In this document: positions 54,664 through 63,100 of the stretch, in pieces
Layout of the letters: every line of letters starts with the position of its first letter
How positions within the stretch are numbered: position 1 is the first letter of the stretch
Assembly (NCBI RefSeq): GCF_037023145.1
Contig: NZ_CP146092.1
Location: forward strand, 1,116,001-1,180,000
Direction of reading: 5' to 3'
DNA length: 64,000 nucleotides
From: Ralstonia sp. RRA
GTDB lineage: Bacteria; Pseudomonadota; Gammaproteobacteria; Burkholderiales; Burkholderiaceae
Made by a program: the position numbers and the translations under genes
The notes under the pieces: generated by a model
What the model saw: only the letters and a program-made list of their open reading frames with translations
Database searches by the model: none
Told to the model about the DNA's origin: nothing

Positions 54664-56142
54664 ATGCGGCTTGATCTTCATACGGGCACGTTTGTCGATA
54701 CCGGGCTGCGGCCCAACCACGATGCGGTGATCGGCGCCGATCGCACGCTCACCTGGCAGGCGCTTGCGCAAGAGGCTGCCGCGTGGTGCGTACAGGCACG
54801 CGCGGCGGGCTTTGCCGCCGATGTGCCGGTCATCATCCGCGGGCACAAGGAAGCGGCGTTCTTCGTTGCCATTGCCGGGGCACTGATGCTGGGCGCCCCC
54901 TTTGTGCCGCTCGACACGATCTACCCGGATGAACGGATGGGCCGCATCGCGCACACGCTGGGCGCGCATGCCTATTACGATGCGCGCACCGCAGCCTTCG
55001 AGACGCTGCCGCATGCCAGCAGCCCGCAACCGCTGCAAGAGAAAGGGCTTGCCTACGTGCTGTTCACCTCGGGCACCACGGGCGAGCCCAAGGGCGTGCA
55101 GATCGGCCGCGAAAGCGTTCACACCCTGGTCGACTGGATGGCATACGACTTTGCGCTCGGCTCGGCACCGGTGTTCCTGAATCAGGCGCCGTTCAGCTTT
55201 GATTTGTCGATGTACGAGGTGATGGCAACGCTCGCGCTGGGCGGTACCGTGGTGCTGGCCTCGCGCGAGGCCATTACGCAGGGCGATGCGTTCCTGAAGA
55301 CGCTGGCCGCGCACGGCGTGACGACGTGGGTGTCGACCCCGTCGTTTGCGCAACAGCAGTTACTGCAGCCGGATTTCTCGGAGCAAGGCCTGCCCACGCT
55401 CGACACCTTCCTGTTCTGCGGCGAGGTGCTCCCGGTGTCGCTGGCACGTCACTTGCGGCAGCGTTTTCCGAAGGCGCGCATCATCAACACCTACGGCCCC
55501 ACCGAGGCCACCGTGGCCACCACCTGGATCGTGGTGGACGATGCGATGCTTGCCGGCGCAGACAAGCTGCCCATCGGCTATCCCAAGCGCGGCAGCGAGG
55601 TCTTTGTGCAAGACGGCGAACTGTGCATTGCCGGCCCGCATGTGATGCGGGGCTACCTGAACCGCGAAGACCTCAACGCCACGCGCATGTTCTCGCACAA
55701 CGGCACGCGCGGTTTCCGCACGGGCGACCTGGGTGCGGTGGATGAGCTGGGTCGCCTGTTCTGCCACGGCCGGATCGACGATCAGGTCAAGGTGGGTGGC
55801 TACCGCATCGAGCTGATGGAGATCGACGCTGCACTCGGCAAGCTGCCCGGCGTGCAGAACGCTGCAGCGGTGCCATTGCGGCGGCCGGATGGGTCGGTGG
55901 CGCGCATTGTCGGTTTTGTGCAGCCGGCATCGGGCGATGCGCAGTCGTCGTTTTTGCCACAGGACTGGAAGGCATCGCTGGGTGAGGCGCTGCCGCCGTA
56001 TATGATTCCGTCGGAGTTGATCCCGCGGCAGACGTTGCCGGTGTCCGTCAACTTCAAGATTGACCGCGCCAAACTGGCACAGGATTACCGTGACATGCAA
56101 CTCAACCCGATCCGCCACCCCGAGGGCAAGCTCAATGGATGA
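54664..56142 (+). CDS. DltA-like D-alanine/aminoacyl carrier-protein ligase
   Basis: The 492-residue adenylate-forming enzyme activates a carboxylic acid with ATP and loads it on the adjacent carrier. Core motifs are LFTSGTTGEPKGV, NQAPFSFDLSMYEVM, INTYGPTEATVATTW, RTGDLG, GRIDDQVKVGGYRIELMEID and the catalytic Lys in VNFKIDRAKL. FCGEVLPVSLARHL, containing Cys252, matches the DltA signature whose cysteine favours D-alanine over L-alanine. The ATG follows GGAGAAGG. Substrate D-alanine is therefore the leading inference, although another small acid is possible. Confidence 0.87.
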   Translation: MRLDLHTGTFVDTGLRPNHDAVIGADRTLTWQALAQEAAAWCVQARAAGFAADVPVIIRGHKEAAFFVAIAGALMLGAPFVPLDTIYPDERMGRIAHTLGAHAYYDARTAAFETLPHASSPQPLQEKGLAYVLFTSGTTGEPKGVQIGRESVHTLVDWMAYDFALGSAPVFLNQAPFSFDLSMYEVMATLALGGTVVLASREAITQGDAFLKTLAAHGVTTWVSTPSFAQQQLLQPDFSEQGLPTLDTFLFCGEVLPVSLARHLRQRFPKARIINTYGPTEATVATTWIVVDDAMLAGADKLPIGYPKRGSEVFVQDGELCIAGPHVMRGYLNREDLNATRMFSHNGTRGFRTGDLGAVDELGRLFCHGRIDDQVKVGGYRIELMEIDAALGKLPGVQNAAAVPLRRPDGSVARIVGFVQPASGDAQSSFLPQDWKASLGEALPPYMIPSELIPRQTLPVSVNFKIDRAKLAQDYRDMQLNPIRHPEGKLNG

Positions 56143-57058
56143 GCGGCGTCCTTCCTGGCGATGTGCCGCGCTGGTCGTGGCGCTGGCCCTGTCCGGGTCG
56201 TTGACGGGCGGGGCGATCGCGCAGGAGCTTGCCGGCGAACCGCTCGCACAGGGCGTCGTCTGGCAGCCGGATGCCCTGCACAAGAACCCGAAGGGCACCT
56301 GGGACAGGCTTGGTGTCAGCAACTTGCTGGTGCAATGGACGGCCGTGGACGATGCGGCCTTCGTGCCCGGCGCCAAGCCGTCGGCCATGGTGCATGCGCC
56401 GGATTGGCCACGCATTGCCGCTGAACCGTGGGCGCGCAATGTCATCGTCGGGTTGGCCGGGGCATTTGATGAAACCTGGGCACGTGCCCACGTTGAAGAG
56501 CTGGCCGAGCGCTCGCGGCATCTGGTGGCAGTGCGGCCGCCCGTCAATGTCGAGGGCTGGTACTTCCCGGTGGAAGTCGATCCCACCTGGAAAGACATGG
56601 CGCGGCTCAAGCGCGCGCTGGACCGGTTGCCGCGCCCGCTGTGGATCAGCGTGTACGACCATAGCGAGCTTGGCGCCCAGCAATTTGCCGACTGGGTTGC
56701 ACGCTGGCTGCCTGCGGATGTGGGCGTGTTCTGGCAGGACGGTTGCGGTGCATTCAAGCGTGATCCGGCTACTGCGCGCGCCTATGCCAATGCGCTGGCT
56801 GGGCGCTTCGGCACCGAGCGCGTACGCGTGATTGCCGAGGCGTTCCGCCCCAAACGCCGTGGCGGTTTCCGCCCCGCCACCGCCTATGAGTTGGCGCCGC
56901 AACTGGCACACTACCAAGGTCTCAAGGTCTACCTGTTCGACGGCCCGCACTACGTGTCGCCAACGCTCGTCGACGGACTGCTCAAGCACCCGCTGCGCAA
57001 CACGCCAGGATTGGCGCTGGATGTGCCGTTGAAGAGCGGCTCTGGGCAGGATTCGTAG
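56135..57058 (+). CDS. Exported YbcH-like (DUF4434-type) protein
   Basis: The 307-residue protein has a signal peptide (CAALVVALALSGSLTGGAIA) and a probable TIM-barrel-like domain (GVSNLLVQWTAVDD, NVIVGLAGAFDETWARAHVEELAE, VEGWYFPVEVDPTWKDM, LWISVYDHSELGAQQFADWV, VGVFWQDGCGAF, YLFDGPHY). E. coli nfrAB are followed by ybcH, an exported protein of similar size that, as I recall, is placed in DUF4434, so I infer a homologous role. A polysaccharide-trimming activity is plausible. The start ATG overlaps the ligase stop by eight bases, and it is the last gene of the operon. Confidence 0.72.
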   Translation: MDERRPSWRCAALVVALALSGSLTGGAIAQELAGEPLAQGVVWQPDALHKNPKGTWDRLGVSNLLVQWTAVDDAAFVPGAKPSAMVHAPDWPRIAAEPWARNVIVGLAGAFDETWARAHVEELAERSRHLVAVRPPVNVEGWYFPVEVDPTWKDMARLKRALDRLPRPLWISVYDHSELGAQQFADWVARWLPADVGVFWQDGCGAFKRDPATARAYANALAGRFGTERVRVIAEAFRPKRRGGFRPATAYELAPQLAHYQGLKVYLFDGPHYVSPTLVDGLLKHPLRNTPGLALDVPLKSGSGQDS

Positions 57059-57067
57059 ACGCCGTTC

Positions 57068-57104
57068 AGCGCGCTGCGGCGTTTTGAAGACACCGCGCTT
57101 TTTA
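57068..57104 (+). terminator. Probable terminator of the EPS operon
   Basis: AGCGCG (57068) pairs with CGCGCT (57094), with inner pairing GCGGCGT to ACACCGC and one mismatch, followed by TTTTTAT. It comes ten bases after the last stop of the operon. Confidence 0.5.
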
Positions 57105-57390
57105 TCAAACGTTAATGTTGCTCGACCACGGAAGTCACCAAGTGCTTCCGTAGTGACGTCGCGCGTCGCGATTAAAACGCGTTAAACCAGAATTCAAAAA
57201 GTTTCAGGCTCCAAGTAACGGAACGCTCATCTGCCAAACGCAAGCTTCCACTAGCATGCGATCCATCGCCAATCGACAACGTATCGGTTGGACGTGCCGG
57301 GGGGATTCCGGCCGAAGACAACGGGTGTTTCTGTTGACTGCGTAGTTGGCCCGGCCGGTGCAGATCGCATAGGACGATGGGAGCGGGCCC
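57105..57390. promoter_or_regulatory. Region upstream of vgrG with inverted repeat
   Basis: This is the last part of a 332-base gap. A perfect seven-base inverted repeat ACGGAAG-N10-CTTCCGT lies at 57128-57151 and CACGAC-like GTGAC/GTCAC halves overlap it. The next 60 bases are AT-richer (GATTAAAACGCGTTAAACCAG) and probably contain the promoter for the T6SS module. No gene is seen. Confidence 0.4.
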
Positions 57391-59673
57391 ATGAGTTTCA
57401 CAACAACCGGAGGCGGCAATGCGCCGTCCGGCAATGCTTTTCTTTCGACGCTGTCTGGCAGCGGGTTGCAGGCGGGTACGAGCCTGCTGACGGATGCCGC
57501 CGGCATGCTTGGCAATGTGCCGGGCGCAGGGCTGATCGGCGGTGCTGCACGTGCGGCGCAATTGGCGCAGACGGGCATGTCATTGCTCGGGCGCACGCCG
57601 GCCTCGATTGCCGATGCCATCAACGGCATGTCGGGCGCCAAGGCGCGCCTGACGCAGGACAGCCGTTTCGTGCGGATGGAATCGCCGCTCGGGCACGACG
57701 TGCTGCTGGTCAACGCGCTGGTGGTGGACGAGTACGTCAACCGCCTGCCGGAGATCCATCTCGATCTGCTCTCGCACCAAAGTGATATCGAGATCGACAA
57801 GATCGTCGGGCAGCAGGTGTCGGTGTCGCTGGAGCCGAAGTCGAGCGGCGGTCTGTTCAGCCAACTGGCGGGCGGCCCAGAGATCGGCCAGCGCTACTTT
57901 CAGGGCTACGTTGCATCGTTCGGGCGGGTGGGGCATCCAGGCTCAGTCACGCGCTACGAGATGACGGTGGTGCCGTGGTTCTGGTTCCTCACGCGTTCAA
58001 CCGACTGCCGCATCTTCCAGAACAAGACCGCTGAAGAGATCCTCTCGGAGATCTTTGTCGAGCTTGGCTTTCATGATTTCGAATTCCACCTGAAGTCGGA
58101 ACAGACGCGGCTTGAGTACATCGTCATGTACCGCGAGTCCTACTACAACTTCTGCGCCCGTTTGATGGAGCAGGAGGGCATGCTGTGGACGCACCGCTAC
58201 GAGAAAGACAAGCACGTGCTCGTGATTGGCGACACCAACGACACGTTCAAGCCGCTCGAACCCGTGGATTCGATTCCGTACTACGGCGCCAGCGCCGCCA
58301 GCGAGCGCAACGGCATTGACCGCTGGGACGAGGCATTCAACTTTCGCGTCGGCAAGATCACCTATCGGGATTTCAACTACGACACACCATCGTCACCGCT
58401 GATGCACGTGGAGGTGCCCACCACGCTGAAGAACCCCAACATTGGCGGCACTGAGCGCTACGAATATCACTCGCTCTACGACCACGGCGACGACGGCCGG
58501 CGCTATGCGCGCCAGGCGATGGAGGCGGAAGAAGCGCTGGCGCATCGCTTCAAGGGCACGGGCTTTGTGCAGGCCATGACCACGGGCGGGCGCTTTCGGC
58601 TGACCAATCACCCGGTATCCGCCTACGATGACAAGCCCTTCGTGCTGCTGCACGTGCGGCACCACGCGGTGAACGACTACACGCGCAACGGCACCGATCT
58701 GCCGTACCGCAACAGCTTCACGTGTCTGCCGGCGGAGGTGCCGTTCCGCCCCGAGCGCCGCACGCCGAAGCCTTACATGTACGGCACGCAGGCAGCGGTG
58801 GTGGTGGGCCCCAAGGGCGAAGAAATCCATACCGACGGCAGCCGCGTCAAGCTGCACTTCTACTGGGACAGGCGCGGCAAGCAGGATGGGTCCGACTCGA
58901 TCTGGGTGCGTGTCTCACAGCCGTGGGCGGGTGCGGGCTGGGGTGGCGCGGCCATCCCGCGTATCGGGCAAGAGGTGATCGTCGCCTTCAACGAGGGCGA
59001 TCCCGATAACCCGGTGATCGTCGGGCGCGTGTTCAACGGCGAGGCCGCCAACCCCTACCACGGCGACAACGGCCAGACCATGGGCATCCGCAGCCAGACG
59101 CACAAGGGCGGTGGCTCCAACGAGCTGCGCTTCTCCGATGTGAATGGCGCGCAGGAAGTCTTCATGCATGCGCAGAAAGACATGAACACCGTCGTGCAGG
59201 ACGCGCAGAGCACGCACGTCATCAAGGGCGACCGGACGATCCTGGTGTCGACAGGGGACCATGCAACGGAGGTGTCCACCGGCAACATGAGCGAAGCCGT
59301 GAAGGGCAACCACACCACGCTGGTGACGCAGGGCGACCACAAGGCGCAGATCGACACCGGCAACATGGAAACGACCGTCGGCAAGGGCGACAAGAAGCTC
59401 ACCGTAGCCAAGGGCAACTATGAGACGACGGTGTCCGTGGGTGATCAGACCCACACCGTCACCCAGGGCAATACGACGCAGAAATCGCCCGCGGGTGTGC
59501 ACACGATCGAAGCCAAGGAACTGTGGATCAAGGTGGGTGGTGCGGGCGGGACGTCGATCCACATGACGGCCGACGCGATCGAGCTGCACAAGGGTTCATC
59601 CACCATCCGGCTCGATGCGGCCGAGATCAAGATCCAGGCCCCCAACACCCATATCAACCCGGACAACGGCTGA
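57391..59673 (+). CDS. vgrG: Type VI secretion tip protein VgrG
   Basis: The 760-residue protein forms the puncturing tip of the T6SS. After an unusual N-terminal extension of about 85 Gly/Ala-rich residues comes the gp27-like part (RFVRMESPLGHDVLLVNALVVDE, YEMTVVPWFWFLTRSTDCRIFQNKTAEEI, YRESYYNFCARLMEQEGMLWTH), the gp5 OB-fold (PKGEEIHTDGSRVKLHFYWDR, IWVRVSQPWAGAGWGGAAIPRIGQEVIVAF) and a triple-stranded beta-helix spike of GD/GN-x-x-T repeats (about 600-690). No C-terminal effector domain follows. The PAAR-Rhs protein downstream probably sits on its tip. Confidence 0.95.
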   Translation: MSFTTTGGGNAPSGNAFLSTLSGSGLQAGTSLLTDAAGMLGNVPGAGLIGGAARAAQLAQTGMSLLGRTPASIADAINGMSGAKARLTQDSRFVRMESPLGHDVLLVNALVVDEYVNRLPEIHLDLLSHQSDIEIDKIVGQQVSVSLEPKSSGGLFSQLAGGPEIGQRYFQGYVASFGRVGHPGSVTRYEMTVVPWFWFLTRSTDCRIFQNKTAEEILSEIFVELGFHDFEFHLKSEQTRLEYIVMYRESYYNFCARLMEQEGMLWTHRYEKDKHVLVIGDTNDTFKPLEPVDSIPYYGASAASERNGIDRWDEAFNFRVGKITYRDFNYDTPSSPLMHVEVPTTLKNPNIGGTERYEYHSLYDHGDDGRRYARQAMEAEEALAHRFKGTGFVQAMTTGGRFRLTNHPVSAYDDKPFVLLHVRHHAVNDYTRNGTDLPYRNSFTCLPAEVPFRPERRTPKPYMYGTQAAVVVGPKGEEIHTDGSRVKLHFYWDRRGKQDGSDSIWVRVSQPWAGAGWGGAAIPRIGQEVIVAFNEGDPDNPVIVGRVFNGEAANPYHGDNGQTMGIRSQTHKGGGSNELRFSDVNGAQEVFMHAQKDMNTVVQDAQSTHVIKGDRTILVSTGDHATEVSTGNMSEAVKGNHTTLVTQGDHKAQIDTGNMETTVGKGDKKLTVAKGNYETTVSVGDQTHTVTQGNTTQKSPAGVHTIEAKELWIKVGGAGGTSIHMTADAIELHKGSSTIRLDAAEIKIQAPNTHINPDNG

Positions 59674-59677
59674 CACC

Positions 59678-60100
59678 ATGTATCAGATGCAGGAAGGTTC
59701 TCTGTCGCTCCCGCTCGACTGGATCGACAAGACGATGAACGTGTTCGTCTCTGCCGCAACTGGCACGGAGGGCGTGAGTTTTGTCGTGACGCGTGAACGT
59801 TTGCCGTGGGGCATGCAGTTTGCGGAGTACGCCACGAGCGAGCTGCAGAAGCTCGCCAAGCAGGTGCCCGACTACGAAGCCGTGGCCAGCAACGAAACCA
59901 CGGTATCCGGCCGCACAGCCTATGCGCACGAATACAAGTGGTCAAACAACGGGCGCCCGTTGCAGCAACTGCTCACGATGGTGGAGAACGGCAAGCAGGT
60001 ACTGATGCTCACGTTCACTGCGCCCGGCGTGCTGAGCCCAAGCCAGAAGGCGCTGGTAGAAGGGGTCGTACAGAGCCTGCGCCTGAACGAGCCGGCCTGA
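59678..60100 (+). CDS. Eag-type T6SS effector chaperone (DcrB/DUF1795 family)
   Basis: The 140-residue cytosolic protein has the DUF1795 fold typical of EagR chaperones: QEGSLSLPLDWIDKTMNVFVSA, SFVVTRERLPWGMQFAEYATSELQKL, AYEYKW-like HEYKWSNNGRPLQQLLTMV, LMLTFTAPGVLSPSQKALVEGVVQSL. These chaperones shield the N-terminal transmembrane segments of PAAR-Rhs effectors and load them on VgrG. It lies four bases after vgrG and 13 before the Rhs gene, exactly the expected place. Confidence 0.92.
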   Translation: MYQMQEGSLSLPLDWIDKTMNVFVSAATGTEGVSFVVTRERLPWGMQFAEYATSELQKLAKQVPDYEAVASNETTVSGRTAYAHEYKWSNNGRPLQQLLTMVENGKQVLMLTFTAPGVLSPSQKALVEGVVQSLRLNEPA

Positions 60101-60113
60101 GCACAGCGCAGTC

Positions 60114-63100
60114 ATGGCCGATCAAGATCCGAGCACGCCAACGCCTCCGACGGGCCCAAGCGGCACTGCTGAGGAGCGCATGGCCGCGCTCCAGAACCTG
60201 GAAGACGGCGAGGCGAAGAAGCAGTCGCAGATGAAGTGGGTGGACGGCGCCAACTACGGCATGTTGGGCGCCGACGTCGGCTATGGTGCGTACGCAGCCG
60301 GCACTGCCGCAACCGCAGCAGGCGCGACCGGTGCGGCTGCTGCCGGTGCTGCGGCGCTGGCCGCTGTGCCTGCTGTAGTGGCACTGGGCGGTGCTTGGCT
60401 GCTCGGCAAGATCGGCGTCACGGGCGCGGTTGAAAAAGGCGCCGAATGGCTTGGCGACAAGCTGGGTCTGAGCATCGGCAAGGGCGATCCCCATCCGGCG
60501 TGCGTGGGCGATGACATCGCACATTCATCAGGCTTCTGGGGCATGGTGGCTGGTCTCGCAATCGGGGTCGCCATTGGAGCGGCGGTTGCCGCGACGGTTG
60601 CTACCGGTGGGCTGGCCGGTGCGGTGATCGTGGGTGCATGCATGGCAGGTGGCCTGAGCCTCGGCAGCGGCTTGGCCGCCGCCAGCCAGAGCATGGGCAG
60701 CAACTGCGGCAAGATCGCCTCGGGCTCGGGCAACGTCACGTTCGAGGGCAAGGCCGCTGCGCGCGTGACCGACATCATTGCCTGCGACAAGCACCCCGGG
60801 CCCGAACCCCTGGTCGAAGGCAGCCTGACCATCACGGTCAATCAGCTGCCGATCGTGCGCATCGGCCATTCGAGCCATTGCAGCGGCAAGGTGAACTCTG
60901 GCCGCAAGAGCATCCTGATCGACAAGACCACCGGACAGTTCGGCCCCAAAAATCCAGAGCTGACGGCTGGTGAAGAGTTTGTAGCGGGCCTGCTGGGCGG
61001 TCTGCTCGGCGCCAAGCTGGGCGGCATGATCGGGGGCAAGGCGCCGGGCGAGCCGAACAAGTCTGCCGAGCGGGATGGCGTGAAGGACGAGACCGCCACC
61101 AACTGCAAAGACCCGATCGACGTTGCCACCGGCGAGATGGTGGAGATTCGCACGGACGTGTCGCTGCCCGGTGTGCTGCCGCTGGTGCTGACGCGCCGCT
61201 ACCGCACGCGTTCGGACGACGCTGGTCTGCTCGGCCCAAAGTGGTCGACCAACTGGTCACAGCGCTTGCGGCTGGATGAGGGCCACCTCGTTCGCTTCTT
61301 TGATGGCGGTGGATTGACCATCACGTTTGAAGCGCCGGACGCCGATCTCAACGGCATCAACCTGCGCGAATCACGCTATCACCTGGAGGGCACGCGCACC
61401 GCGCCACGCATCCTCGACGACGAAACGCGCCGCATCCTGTGGTTCGCGCCGCTGGCCGAGGGGGCGACATCTCGTATCGAGCGCGTTGAAGATTGGAACG
61501 GCAATGCCATCGACTTCGAGTACGACACGGATGGCCGGTTGACGACGCTGCGGCACACCGTCGGTGACGCGCTGGTGCTGGCGTATTCCGGTGATGCACG
61601 TACCGTGTCCAGCATCACGTTGCATGAAGTTTCGGGCGACACGCGCCGCCTGGTCGACTACGCGTACGAGGGCGGCATGCTCACGCAGGTGTCGAGCCTC
61701 CAGCACGGCCAGTTCCGCTACACCTACGACGCGCACGGCTGGATGACGAGTTGGCGTGACACCGACCAGACCGAAGTGCGCTACGCCTACGACAGCGCTG
61801 GCCGCGTGATCGAAACCGGTACGCGCGAGGGCTATCACACCGGCCGCTTCATCTACGAAGACGGCCTGACACGCGTGCTCGATGTCGATGGTGAATGGCG
61901 CTATGAGCACAACCCCGAGGGACTGGTCACGCGTGAGGTCAACCCGCTCGGGCACGTTACCCAGCGGGAGTGGCAACTCGGCCGATTGGCCTCGCAAACC
62001 GATGCGCTCGGGCGACGTACCGATTTCGGGTACGACGAACACGGCAGGCTGGCCAGCATGGGTGACCCGGAGGGTAGCCCCACGCTGTTCAAATACGACG
62101 CGCAGCGCCGCCTGGCTGCAGTGGTACAGCCGAACGGCGATCGCGTGGCCCTGGAGTACGACGACAGGCATCGCCTGATTGCACGCACCGAGCCCGATGG
62201 CCAGGTCAAACGCTATCGGTATGGTGAACAAGGCGAGCTCCTGCGTGCAACGGAAAACGAACAGGAAACCCGCTTCGACTATGACGCGCAGCTCCGCCTG
62301 ATCAGCACGCGGTTGCCCACCGGTGCCAAGCTCGGCACGCGCTTTGATGCGCTTGGCCGCCTGCTGGAAGAAACCGATGCAGATGGCAACGTCACGCGTC
62401 ATGACTACGCCGCCGGCCTGGACAACCCCCGTGGCGACCGGGCGCAGACCACGCTGCCGGATGGCAGCCCGCAGCGCATCGCTTACAACACGGAAGGTCT
62501 GGCTGTTGCAAGCACCGATCCGCTGGGGCGCGTCACCCGTCATACCTATGGCCCGTTCGATCTGCTGACCGCCACCATCGATGCAGCCGGTCATGCCACC
62601 CGCTTCGAGTACGACCACGCGACGCGACCGACCCGCATCACCAACGCGCGCGGCGAGGTGTGGGAGTACCGTTACGACGCAGCCGGGCGGCTTGTGACCG
62701 AGATCGACTGGGGTGGCCGCGTCTCTCACTACGAGCGTGACGTTGCCGGGCGCGTGATCAAGAAGACGTGGCCCGATGGTGGAGTGTGGCTGTATCGCTA
62801 TGACGCGGGGGATCGGCCTGTGGCGATCGATGCGGGCGATGTCAAGCTCGTGTATCGCTATGACGCAGCGGGGCGCATGACGGCGGCAGCGGTGCAAAGC
62901 GGCACCACCTACATCAATCGCTTCCGCTACGACGCCAAGGGCCGCCTGATCGAAGAGGATCAACACGGCCAGCGCCTGGCACACGCATACGATGCGCAAG
63001 GGCGGCGCAGCGCACGCAAGACGCCACATGGAGAGACGCGTTACGCGTATGACGCGCTGGGCGCACTGACACAGGTTGGCGATCTCGCCATCCAACGTGA

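Noticed and set aside
59200..59470. Repeated GD/GN-T motifs as DNA-level tandem repeat
   Set aside because: The repeats are of the protein beta-helix spike of VgrG and are degenerate at DNA level.
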